A model generated the notes under the pieces. It was given only the letters and a program-made list of their open reading frames with translations, did not search any database and was not told the DNA's origin. Shown one piece after another: positions 1 through 11,800 of a DNA stretch of 24,089 bases (position 1 is the stretch's first letter; every line of letters starts with the position of its first letter). The stretch lies in the NCBI GenBank assembly GCA_000695325.1, contig AVPN01001307.1, forward strand, positions 1 through 24,089, written 5' to 3'. Source of the DNA: Pleurobrachia bachei. Lineage: Eukaryota > Ctenophora > Tentaculata > Cydippida > Pleurobrachiidae. Both the position numbers and the translations under genes were made by a program.

Positions 1-823
1 CCGTTGCACGCCTCTCATCAGTAGCGTCAGCACACTTCTTCTTCAATTTTCAGCTCTTCATCTCAGCATCCATGATGTTTTTTGGACAGTCCTCTTCCGC
101 CAGGATAAGAGATACTAGTGGTCGGAAAACGTTAAAATCTGGGTGTTTGCGCAGATGCTGAAAAAAGTTTTTTAGGGTTAGGGCTCGAGTAGGGTTAGGG
201 TTGGGGTTTGGGTTGGGGTTAGGCCTTGACATGGTTTATCCGATAGACTTTGATTTAGCCAAAACGGTAGAGTGGTTCGGCGGTTAGAGCCGTTTTAGTG
301 AATCAACTTTTTTGGCAGCACTAAAAAACGTATTTCAGCACTTAGCCAACCACCCAGATTTTAACGCTGGACACCAACCACCCAGATCGTAACGGCGCCC
401 CACCGGAAAGAGCATAATTTTGGGAGTCCGTAAAATTTTAGTTTGATCAAATTGGCCGAGAAACAAAGGCGTGAGAGCCAAAACAAGATTCCGACGCGCA
501 AATATTTTGCTCGCCTTTGGCCTATTTGCTCGCTTTTCTGGTCTGTAGACCAGGAAAACTGTTGTCTTAAAGAAGCAGAATATACATTGTCTCATTTTAA
601 TACAAAAATATTGTTTTTCAAACCCATACAGGGGTTTGTAAAATATGCCAAACTCTCGTGATCTTCCATACAGCCTTCAGATCCTGTATACCATTCAAAA
701 ATAAATCAGGATGTGGGCCGTGGGGGATCAGGGATGTTTTTATTCTGTCACGACTCACGGCTCAATAAATCATTTATCCGTACTTTCTAATCCCACCCAT
801 CTATTGTAGAGTAGGGTTGAACC
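1..823. other. Upstream intergenic region of CAND1
   Basis: No supported gene. Position 172-223 holds a telomere-like patch. The motif CCAACCACCCAGAT occurs twice at about 347-360 and 375-388. A small palindrome CTGGTCT-GT-AGACCAG lies at about 539-554. The - strand frame 50-232 has a Pro-Asn run produced by the telomere-like repeat, followed by a short stretch I do not recognise; it may be the relic of a transposon. The 5' UTR and promoter of CAND1 should lie just before 824, but I see no clear TATA box or initiator. Confidence 0.5.
172..223. repeat. Telomere-like TTAGGG/TTGGGG patch
   Basis: About 50 bp consist of TTAGGG, TAGGG, TTGGGG and TTTGGG variants, interrupted by a CTCGAG. TTAGGG is the ancestral animal telomere repeat. 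The patch is short and degenerate and has single-copy DNA on both sides, so it is an interstitial telomeric sequence rather than a chromosome end. Confidence 0.7.
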
Positions 824-2854
824 ATGTCGTCCTCTTCGTACCACATCACCAACCTACTGGAGAAGGTAACTATATAATATGTAGAATCATTAGACAAATG
901 ACTTAACGTGTGTGTCTGAACTTACTTTCCCGGAGTTTTCAGTTATTTTCAATATCTCTAAATCCTTTCTAGATGAACGAGGCTGACAAGGATTACCGGT
1001 ACATGGCCCTAACTGATCTCATGACCGAGCTGCAGAAGGAAAGTCTCAGTCTTGATCCTGACAGCGAAGAAAAGGTGCAACTGACACACTGATACTAATT
1101 TATAATTTCAGATTTGTTAGGTTCTAAATTCTAATAACCCTCATTTACAATTAAATAATTATATTCGAGAGAGAGGATTGAAATACATCTATACTGATTT
1201 GTGCCTTTGTTCGAGTGCTCACCATCGCCTCCTCAGATCTGCCAGCGGCTGCTAAAACTACTGGGAGACAAGAATAGTGAGGTGCAGAACCTTGCAGTGA
1301 AGTGTCTGGGTCCTCTAGTTGGGAAGGTGAAGGGTAACAAGGTTGAGAATATTGTTGATGTCCTCGGAGGAAATATGTTATCTGAAAATGAGAAACTCAG
1401 GAGCATCTCCACCATGGGTAACTAATTGTGACGTGTTTCCCCTGTCATGTTTCCCCTGTCACGTGTTAATCTATTTTTACTTATCAATAATACAATTTCA
1501 CGTATCTACCCTGCCCCATTAACTCATTCAATTGTGTATAATTTTGATTTGCAGGTCTAATGAATAGTTTTAATCTCTTTTTACTCGCTAATTACATTAT
1601 TTCGCTTATCTACCCCACCCCATCAACTTCAAGCATTTCGTTACTATTATCACACAAGACCTGGACACGGGGTATGTGATAATAGTAACGAAATGCTTGA
1701 ACTTATGTGCAACCGGGATAACTGGAGATCGGTCATTACTACTTGACTTCTCCGGCCGTCATAAGTCAAGTAAGTCCATCAACTCAGTCAATTGTATTTG
1801 ATAACCCTGCAGGTCTAATGATGGTGATTAGTGAACTACACCAGTCCTCTCTGGCTGCCCCTGTAAGCAGGAGAATCTGCAACAAGCTCACCACCGCTCT
1901 GGCTTACCCTAAACTCGAGGTATATTTCTCGTATAGAAGTCGTAAAACTTTGAATAATCTTCATATTCAATTGTTAGATTCCAACGGGACACAAAATTAC
2001 GTTACCTCACACCCCCAGGTACAGATTCAGTTGGAGTGTCTGGATATTATGAGTGAGGTGCTGCACAAGTTTGGATCTCTTGTAGCCACCCAACATCCCC
2101 GAGTCCAGGAGTCTCTCCTACCCCTCCTGTCAAATAGCAAGGCCGCTGTGAGGAAGAGAACTAGCGTCGCAATCGGTAGGAGGAACATTTGGTTATGCCA
2201 CACTCTGAAACCTATTGGCTATTGCCAATTATACCTCCCGATATAGCTACACTCAGCTACACTTTAAAATTACTCCTCCTCTCCACTATTCCTCCCTCTC
2301 TCTCTCCTCTCCTCTCTCCCATGGTATTTGATACAGAACGTGGTCCCCCTTCCACTCCACTACACAATCCCTCTCCTGACTCCTTGACCCCTCCCTCTCT
2401 CTTCCAGGTTATTTGGTACAGAACGTGGTGGCTTCACAGTTCGAGGAACTGATAAAACACGTCATGGAGCACCTTTCTAACCCCAGCAAATACATTCAGA
2501 GTTACATCACCTGTATCAACGTTATCTGGTGAGTTTAGGGTGCTAGTAGTTGATCTGGCAATTAACTCCTTATTTTCAGTTAGCTTCTAGTTCTCGATAC
2601 ACTTCATCAGTCACCACTAACCCTCATGTACATTTCAGTCACCACTAACCCTCGTGTACATTTCATTCACCACTAACCCCCATGTACCTTTCAGTCGTCA
2701 CGCGGGCCACAGGTTTGGTGAGAAGTTGAAACTGATAGAGGCAGTATTTGCTACTAATGCCGGCGAGGATGATGATTTGAGGGAGTGTTCTATTCAGGTT
2801 CTGGAGAGTTGTGTCTTGTGGTGCCCTGGGGAGATAACTGAGTTTACACCGCAG
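824..2854 (+). CDS. CAND1: CAND1 exons 1-7 (N-terminal HEAT repeats)
   Basis: Seven exons (824-865, 973-1074, 1237-1417, 1813-1919, 2019-2175, 2408-2528, 2695-2854) encode the N-terminal HEAT repeats, which in the known CAND1-CUL1-RBX1 structure grip the cullin C-terminal domain and RBX1. Exon end phases are 0, 0, 1, 0, 1, 2 and 0, and every join keeps frame. Recognisable segments are [20 protein letters not shown] (exon 2), [15 protein letters not shown] (exon 3), [12 protein letters not shown] (exon 5), and [10 protein letters not shown] and [16 protein letters not shown] (exon 7). The exon 2 donor (AAG|GTGCAA) is weak, but the join to exon 3 gives the same spacing as vertebrate CAND1. Exon 6 ends in TG and takes one T from exon 7 to make Cys. 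Introns 3, 5 and 6 each carry extra copies of the following acceptor or exon start, annotated separately. Confidence 0.93.
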
Positions 2855-5800
2855 GTAACAAGACAGGAATAATTGCAGCTTCTCATTGGTTTAGGTAACA
2901 AGTGATGTGTGATTGTAGAGAGTCTTAGTTTAGTCTTGAGTCTTAACTGTTATTTACAAAAACTCTAGATCTCTTTACGTCAGTTCTAGTAATAGTTGAA
3001 AATAAAATCGACGTCATTTCATTTTCTTCTCACACTGCTGCACTGTTTCTATCTCTCCCTAGATAGTGGACATGTGCCTGGTATACCTTGGTTACTATAT
3101 TGCTATTATATCTCCCTCTAGATAGTAGACATGTGCCTGGTATACCTTGGTTACGACCCCAACTATAATGTTTCTCCCTCTAGATAGTGGACATGTGCCT
3201 GGTATACCTCGGTTACGACCCCAACTATAATGTTTCTCTCCCTCTAGATAGTGGATATTATGTGCCTGGTATACCTAGGTTACGACCCCAACTATAATGT
3301 TACTCTCCCTCTAGATAGTGGACATGTGCCTGGTATACCTCGGTTACGACCCCAACTACAACTACGATGAGGGAGGTGAGGAGGAGGAAGAAGAATTGGA
3401 GGAGGATGAAGACGAGGATGATTATACAGGTACAGTAGTCTTGGATAATGAAAGATGGAGCTGAGGTGGTTAACCACTTCCACCAGTTTTAAAAGAGTCA
3501 ATAAAAATTAATGATGGAAGTATTTATTTGTTCCAAATTCTTGTACTCTTGCTTGGTTACTGGTTAGATGGAATGTTCCAATTAGTACTTGACTACTTCC
3601 CCAGACGATGAAGATATGAGTTGGAAAGTCAGGAGGGCCTCTGCTAAATGTCTGGCGGCTATCATCCAGGCAAGACCTGACCTGCTATCTGATCTTTACG
3701 AGAAAGTGTCTCCTATCCTGATATCTCGATTCAAGGAGAGAGAACAGAGTGTGAGACTGGATGTGTTTGCAACATATTCTTGTCTTCTGAAACAGACTGG
3801 AACTGCTAAACAGTCCATTGTGGTATCTGAGGACGAGATGGAACAAATCACGTGAGTAGAAATCTAGACTGAAAATAAAATAGAAATATCTCTAGACTTT
3901 GCATCATATCTGATGGTATTATTGCCAAATAAAATCTCCAATGAGACACTGCTGCAAATTATTATACAACCCTCCTTCCACAGGCCGGTGACACTACTAA
4001 CGGGCCAAGTTGAGGCCATTGTTAGGGGTCTCCAGAAGCAGCTATACGACAAGCACGATAAGAGCAGGGAGAGTTGTTTTAGTCTCCTTGGTGACCTAGT
4101 GACGGTGCTACCAGGTTGTTTAGCTCCTTATATGGACACAATCCTACCTGCCATACAAAAGTGTCTCAGGTGGGTTACCATGGTTACATAATGTTCTGAC
4201 AGTGTTTTACAGGTTCTAGGCATCATAAATACGAGTGTGAAACTGGGAGTTTAGGATAATTTATTACAAATGTTAGGTTATTAAAAAAGTATATTTTCAC
4301 CACAGCACGCGGGGAGCTAGTTGTTACATTAAGATCAGCTCCCTTGGATTCCTGAGTAAGCTAATAAAGTATCACGATGCTGCCATCTTTACACCTTACA
4401 TTAAGGAAACTGTATCTTGTGTTATTGGCTCTGTACAGGACACCTTCTACAAGGTATTACAAGTTTACAGTTTAAATTTTTGAATACAGTTTAACTTTTT
4501 TTGAATACAGTTTAATTGTAACGATGATTTGTTCCCGCCACGATGTTTTTACAATTCATTCATTCAATCCAGGTGATATCAGAGGCACTGCTGGTGACAG
4601 AACAGCTAGTATTTGTGATCCCTCACACTGGTGGGGCTCCTGATAGCCCCTTAGTTGCGGAGCTGTGTGTCGCTATTTTCAATGCCACCCTGTACCGGCT
4701 AAAGGAGGCAGATCTGGATCAGGAAGTCAAGGAGCGAGCCATCACCTGCATGTAAGTGGTATAATATTAGGTCGTCTAGTATTTTGTATAATACGTTAAA
4801 CTGCAGTATGAATATTTTTAGATAGTAGACATGTGCCTGGTATACATTGGTTACGACCCCAACTATAATATTTATCTCCCTAGATAGTGTACATGTGCCT
4901 GGTATACCTAGGTTACTATAATGTTTCTCTCCCTCTAGATAGTGGACATGTGCCTGGTATACCTCGGTTACTGAATTGTTGTTATTTCCCTCTAGATAGT
5001 GGACATGTGCCTGGTATACCTCGGTTACTGAATTGTTGTTATTTCCCTCTAGATAGTGGACATGTGCCTGGTATACCTCGGTTACTGAATTGTTGTTATT
5101 TCCCTCTAGATAGTGGACATGTGCCTGGTATACCTCGGTTACTGAATTGTTGTTATTTCCCTCTAGATAGTGGACATGTGCCTGGTATACCTCGGTTACT
5201 GAATTGTTGTTATTTCCCTCTAGATAGTGGACATGTGCCTGGTATACCTCGGTTACTGAATTGTTGTTATTTCCCTCTAGATAGTGGACATGTGCCTGGT
5301 ATACCTCGGTTACGACCCCAACTACAACTACGATGAGGGAGGTGAGGAGGAGGAAGAAGAATTGGAGGAGGATGAAGACGAGGATGATTATACAGGTACA
5401 GTAGTCTTGGATAATGAAAGATGGAGCTGAGGTGGTTAACCACTTCCACCAGTTTTAAAAGAGTCAATAACAATTAATGATGGAAGCATATATTTGTTCC
5501 AAATTCTTGTACTCTTGCTTGGTTACTGGTTAGATGGAATGTTCTAATTAGTACTTGACTACTTCCCCAGACGATGAAGATATGAGTTGGAAAGTTAGGA
5601 GGGCCTCTGCCAAATGTCTAGCGGCTATCATCCAGGCGCGACCTGACCTGCTATCTGATCTTTACGAGAAGGTGTCACCTATCCTGATATCTCGGTTCAA
5701 GGAGAGAGAACAGAGTGTGAGACTGGATGTGTTTGCAACATATTCTTGTCTTCTGAAACAGACTGGAACTGCTAAACAGTCCATTGTGGTATCTGAGGAC

Positions 5801-8800
5801 GAGATGGAACAAATCACGTGAGTACTGAGTATAGTAGAATTTTTTAGCTAAGGGACAGGGGACTTTTTTTCAAACGGTTCCTGATAAGTTAGAGACTTGA
5901 AAATTGGAGGTTATGAAGAACATGGCCTGATCTTTATAACCTCCAATTTTCAAGTCTCTAACTCATCAGGAACCGGAGCTATGCGCGTTTGAAAAAAGGT
6001 CAAAAAGCTAAAGAATTTGACTATAGAAATCTAGACTGATAATAAAGTAGAAATATCTCTAGACTTTGCATCATATCTGTTGGTATTATTGCCAAATAAA
6101 ATCTCCAATGAGACACTGCTGCAAATTATTATACAACCCTCCTTCCACAGGCCGGTGACACTACTAACAGGTCAAGTTGAGGCCATTGTTAAGGGTCTCC
6201 AGAAGCAGCTATATGACAAGCACGATAAGAGCAGGGAGAGTTGTTTTAGTCTCCTTGGTGACCTAGTAACGGTGTTGCCAGGGTGTTTAGCTCCTTATAT
6301 GGACACAATCCTACCTGCCATACACAAGTGTCTCAGGTGGGTTACCATGGTTACATAATGTTCTGACAGTGTTTTACAGGTTCTAGGCATCATAAATACG
6401 AGTGTGAAACTGGGAGTTTAGGATAATTTATTACAAATGTTAGGTTATTAAAAAAGTATATTTTCACCACAGCACGCGGGGAGCTAGTTGTTACATTAAG
6501 ATCAGCTCCCTTGGATTCCTGAGTAAGCTAATAAAGTATCACGATGCTGCCATCTTTACACCTTACATTAAGGAAACTGTATCTTGTGTTATTGGTTCTG
6601 TACAGGACACTTTTTACAAGGTAACTCCGAATACAGTTTGTCGAATACAGTTGTTTAACTTTTTCTCAAATACAGTTTAACTTTTTCGAATACCGCCACA
6701 ATGTTTTTACAATCTAACCTCATTTATTCCAGGTGATATCAGAGGCACTGCTGGTGACAGAACAGCTAGTATTTGTGATCCCTCACACTGGTGGGGCTCC
6801 TGATAGCCCCTTAGTTGCGGAGCTGTGTGTCGCTATTTTCAATGCCACCCTGTATAGATTGAAGGAGGCCGATCTGGATCAGGAGGTCAAGGAACGTGCC
6901 ATCACGTGCATGTAAGTAGTGGAGTTGTACGTTAAACTGCAGTATGAATATTTGAATACTTAAATTCTTGAAATTACAGAAATGATTATTTTGGTTTACC
7001 CTGCACAGTGAATAATAACTGGTACAACGGCTGTCAGTACTGCAGGTGTAGGTAGATCAGTAGATTATAGCACAGATCTCATGTTGATAAGTATGGGAGT
7101 TCCCACATTCCAGGCAGCTGGACACACCCCCATAGTTACTCAGAGTTTATCATAGCAACGCGGCACATGGCCCTATTTAGATCTGTTTTATAATTGTCCC
7201 ACAACTGACAACTATTTCTGTTTGTTTTGTGTTAGATGTTTACTTCTACTTGAATAGTGTTGTAGGTGGTCCATAAATTATGTTAGCGGGGAACGAGCCG
7301 TACCTCCGAAACGGTGATAGTTGTGCGTAAACAAACTACGGGATCATGCTGTTCAAAAGTTCATTTTATTCATGAACTAATCACACGTTCATTAATGAAT
7401 GAGCGAGCCATCACCTGCATGTAAGTAGTGGTATGATGAACCAAGCAATTCAGGAATACTGGTCCCTGATAGGCTGATAACCAGTCACGTGACCTAAATA
7501 ACGAGTTATGATTGGTTGTTTACTTGTGTCGGTCAAGGAGCGTGCCATCACCTGCATAAAAATAGTGGTATGATACGTAAATAGTTAAATTTTTGTTGAC
7601 TATTTGATTTGGCTCCCTGTACTATTCCTCTAGTAGAGAAATGAATATTTTGGTTTTGTTGATTTACCCTGCACAGTGAATAATAACTGGTAGAACAGCT
7701 CTCCATACTGCAGGTGTAGAATGTAGATAAGTAGATTATATATGCGCAGATCATGTAGAGATAAGTGTGATATTTCCCACTTTCCCATGCGGGCAGCTGG
7801 ACACACCCCCATAGTAACTCAGAGTTTATCATAGCAACGCGGCACATGGCCCTATTTAGATCTGTTTTATAATTGTCCCACAACTGACAACTATTTCTGT
7901 TTGTTTTGTGTTAGATGTTTACTTCTACTTGAATAGTGTTGTAGGTGGTCCATAAATTATGTTAGCGGGGAACGAGCCGTACCTCCGAAACGGTGATAGT
8001 TGTGCGTAAACAAACTACGGGATCATGCTGTTCAAAAGTTCATTTTATTCATGAACTAATCACACGTTCATTAATGAATGAGCGAGCCATCACCTGCATG
8101 TAAGTAGTGGTATGATGAACCAAGCAATTCAGGAATACTGGTCCCTGATAGGCTGATAACCAGTCACGTGACCTAAATAACGAGTTATGATTGGTTGTTT
8201 ACTTGTGTCGGTCAAGGAGCGTGCCATCACCTGCATAAAAATAGTGGTATGATACGTAAATAGTTAAATTTTTGTTGACTATTTGATTTGGCTCCCTGTA
8301 CTATTCCTCTAGTAGAGAAATGAATATTTTGGTTTTGTTGATTTACCCTGCACAGTGAATAATAACTGGTAGAACAGCTCTCCATACTGCAGGTGTAGAA
8401 TGTAGATAAGTAGATTATATATGCGCAGATCATGTAGAGATAAGTGTGATATTTCCCACTTTCCCATGCGGGCAGCTGGACACACCCCCATAGTAACTCA
8501 GAGTTTATCATAGCAACGCGGCACATGGCCCTATTTAGATCTGTTTTATAATTGTCCCACAACTGACAACTATTTCTGTTTGTTTTGTGTTAGATGTTTA
8601 CTTCTACTTGAATAGTGTTGTAGGTGGTCCATAAATTATGTTAGCGGGGAACGAGCCGTACCTCCGAAACGGTGATAGTTGTGCGTAAACAAACTACGGG
8701 ATCATGCTGTTCAAAAGTTCATTTTATTCATGAACTAATCACACGTTCATTAATGAATGAGCGAGCCATCACCTGCATGTAAGTAGTGGTATGATGAACC

Positions 8801-11800
8801 AAGCAATTCAGGAATACTGGTCCCTGATAGGCTGATAACCAGTCACGTGACCTAAATAACGAGTTATGATTGGTTGTTTACTTGTGTCGGTCAAGGAGCG
8901 TGCCATCACCTGCATAAAAATAGTGGTATGATACGTAAATAGTTAAATTTTTGTTGACTATTTGATTTGGCTCCCTGTACTATTCCTCTAGTAGAGAAAT
9001 GAATATTTTGGTTTTGTTGATTTACCCTGCACAGTGAATAATAACTGGTAGAACAGCTCTCCATACTGCAGGTGTAGAATGTAGATAAGTAGATTATATA
9101 TGCGCAGATCATGTAGAGATAAGTGTGATATTTCCCACTTTCCCATGCGGGCAGCTGGACACACCCCCATAGTAACTCAGAGTTTATCATAGCAACGCGG
9201 CACATGGCCCTATTTAGATCGAAGACGATAATATATTTAATTTAGCTTACTCTACTATTATAGATATTCTAATTATGACCCCAATTATTATAACATCTAT
9301 ATTCTCAACGACTCGACATTTTCAGATCAAAAACCCCTTAGCTGTTATTCCCCAAACCCGTGTTATAGCAGTTTTAGTATTCTCAATGGTAGCAATGTGT
9401 GTCTTCTTGGTCACAGACATCGCGTTATATTATACTGATACTGATTTGGAACTAGTTTATATTGCCCTTTATGAGAGGACCTATCTTGTAGACTCGGCTC
9501 TTTATTACTATAGTGAAATACCCATGGTACTGGTAACTGCTGTAGGGGTAGTTTTCAGTATTCTTACTGCTGTCCACCTGTTCCAGAGATACCTTAATCC
9601 ACTGGGTGGAGTTCAACACTCTGCAACCGGTGCTACTCGAGTCCTCATAATGAACTTTTTATCTCTAGTCAATGTGGTGTTTCTAGTGGTAGCTGGTATC
9701 TGGGCAAATACTGACAGTTATGACACTAAATCTTTGACTCAATCTGTGTTTTATTATAATGCTTGGGTTGTAATCCCAGCACTGACCTCTCTTGCTAATC
9801 CGATTGTTTACACTGCATTTTCAAAGAATGTACTTTCTGTAGAGAGAAGTTGAGTGTAACATAAAGCAACAAAATATGAAACTCGTAAAATATTGCTTTT
9901 ATTAATGTAGAAGTTTAGTTCGCTGACCATGTAAGATGAAGTTGAATTTACATTGCTTTACCTTAAAACTGGTGTTTATTTCGAAATGGTTTTCCAACCT
10001 AAAGTGGATTAGAGGGCTCTGCAATTAGATTCTACTGAGTACGGAGTATCGACTCGATACTCGTCTCGATACTATCATCGAGTAACAAGACACACCATTG
10101 TGTTGTCTCTACCTGTACAGCTGACCCCCATACTTTTCAGCCTCCCCCCCCCTCTTCATAGAACCCTGCTGACCCATATACTTTTCAGGGGACATCTCCT
10201 GGCGAATATGGCTGATCTCCTACAATCTCAACTTTCCATCGCCCTCCCTCTCTTCTTGGATCGGCTACGGAACGAAATAACCCGTCTCACAACTGTAAAG
10301 GCGCTCAACGTTATTGCAAAGTAAAGTTACAGATTATTGTTCGGTGCGCGCGAATCACATCACTATGTGAAAAGTTTCCCTAAATTCATTGTTAGCATTG
10401 TGCTCACGCGGCTCATGGTTGCGCGTTACTGATTGCACGGATTTGTGGGTCAGATATTCTGTTTTGGTCGACCTAGTCCGCGGGTTATGGACCCAGTCGA
10501 TCTGATTTACCGACCTGGTACATCCTTACAGATCTAATTCTGGGGTGAGTTTAAAGTTGATTATGGGAGAGGCACTACCGTTACTGGGAACCTTCCTAAG
10601 GAAAACAAATAGAGCGCTGAAACTATCAACATTGGAACTGCTGGATAATCTTATTGTGAACTACAGTGAGTGTGTTTCTTGAGAGTTGTACAACTCAAGA
10701 GTTTTTCATTAACCCTTATCCCTTCCCTCATCCCGAACTCCGGCCACCCCTAAGAAAGATTCCCTCTAAAACAACATGACCCATGTCCATTCACCTCCCC
10801 TCCTTCTCTCCCTGACTCCCCTACGACCCACTCTAAAACTATACCCGCCCCAATCAGCACAAGTCAATAACAATCTAACACAAGTCACAACATCTTCGTA
10901 GCACAAGATATCACCGTATCAATGGTGAACGAACTGGTTGATGAACTACCCCGTCTGATCAGTGAGTCAGACACGCACGTCTCCCAACTCGCCCTCCTTC
11001 TTGTATCACGTCTATCTGAGACTATGCCCCACTGTACTGATAAGATACCAAATGGAGTGTTACCGGCCGCTCTAACTCTTGTTAGGAGTCCTCTACTGCA
11101 GGGCAAAGCGTTACATGTCATGGCTGGATTCTTTTGTAGTTTAACACGGTCAGGAAACCTCAGTGAGTATGGGAATATTGTGGAACTTTTTGTTGCCGTA
11201 TTCAAGTGCTGCACAATTTAGACTTATCACTTATGCCACTTTTGTAGTGCTGGAATTTGCCAACCTGTTTTGTTTTAGTCGCCCTGTTAAGTTTAATTAA
11301 ACTTGTAACCCTATTTTATTTCAGATTTACAGTTTGTTGAGCTGGTACAACATCTGACCAACCCAGTTTATAATCCTTCACCCGCTACACAACCCGCCAA
11401 CTCTCCCCTGGCAGTCCATAAACAAGCCTTCTACAGTACCTCACATTGTGTCGCCGCTCTCGCCCTCACTTCCGCTAGCAGCACAGGTAGATACTAGAGA
11501 GGATTATATCTGGAATGGGAGAATCTTAAACTTGCTCAATGATAAATTACTTGTCTGTGTAAGAGTCTGTATTTTAACAATCACTCTACTCCTCAGAATA
11601 CCAATCAGTAATAACGAAGTTGATAGACAATTTAAAAAGTGCAGAAACAACCGACAGTGTACGATTATTCGCTCTACTAACTATTGGGGGAATAGGAAAA
11701 CATCGGTTAGTTCAAAACTTTCTGAAAAACTATTTTAGAAACTGTATTATGTCGGTTTGACATCATTTGCTCTCCAGGGATTTGAGTGAGCGGCAGGAAC

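Larger units (their letters stand above)
3063..6953 (+). repeat. Tandem segmental duplication of CAND1 exons 8-12
   Basis: Copy 1 spans about 3063-4820 and copy 2 about 4822-6953. The shared right flank TACGTTAAACTGCAGTATGA (plus ATATTT) lies at 4792-4817 and 6928-6953. Copy 2 begins straight after that flank with the acceptor array. Copies differ in the number of acceptor repeats (5 against 9), the foldback insertion at 5830-6025, and scattered, unevenly spread substitutions. Confidence 0.93.

Noticed and set aside
50-232. - strand 60-codon frame with Pro-Asn repeat
   Set aside because: The Pro-Asn run is translated telomere-like repeat; the remainder is not recognisable and ends shortly at a stop.
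261-295. tRNA-like stretch (AAAACGG ... GTTCGGCGGTTAGAGC ... CCGTTTT) that resembles a tRNA D-arm or SINE A box
   Set aside because: No anticodon arm, B box (GGTTCRANNCC) or full cloverleaf follows; the similarity is too short.
4822-5313. CRISPR-like look of regularly spaced repeats
   Set aside because: Eukaryotic gene context, no variable spacers, and each unit is clearly an exon start plus intron end.
4887-5336. 149-codon + strand open frame with a perfect 19-residue repeat ([19 protein letters not shown])
   Set aside because: It is an off-frame reading of the 57-bp acceptor array; the period happens to be a multiple of three. The true exon 8' frame is different and matches CAND1.
7548-9205. 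Three copies of a 99-111 codon - strand frame in intron 12
   Set aside because: They recur because the 679-bp unit recurs. No family features, no splice context, and nested alternative frames in the same units are equally open.
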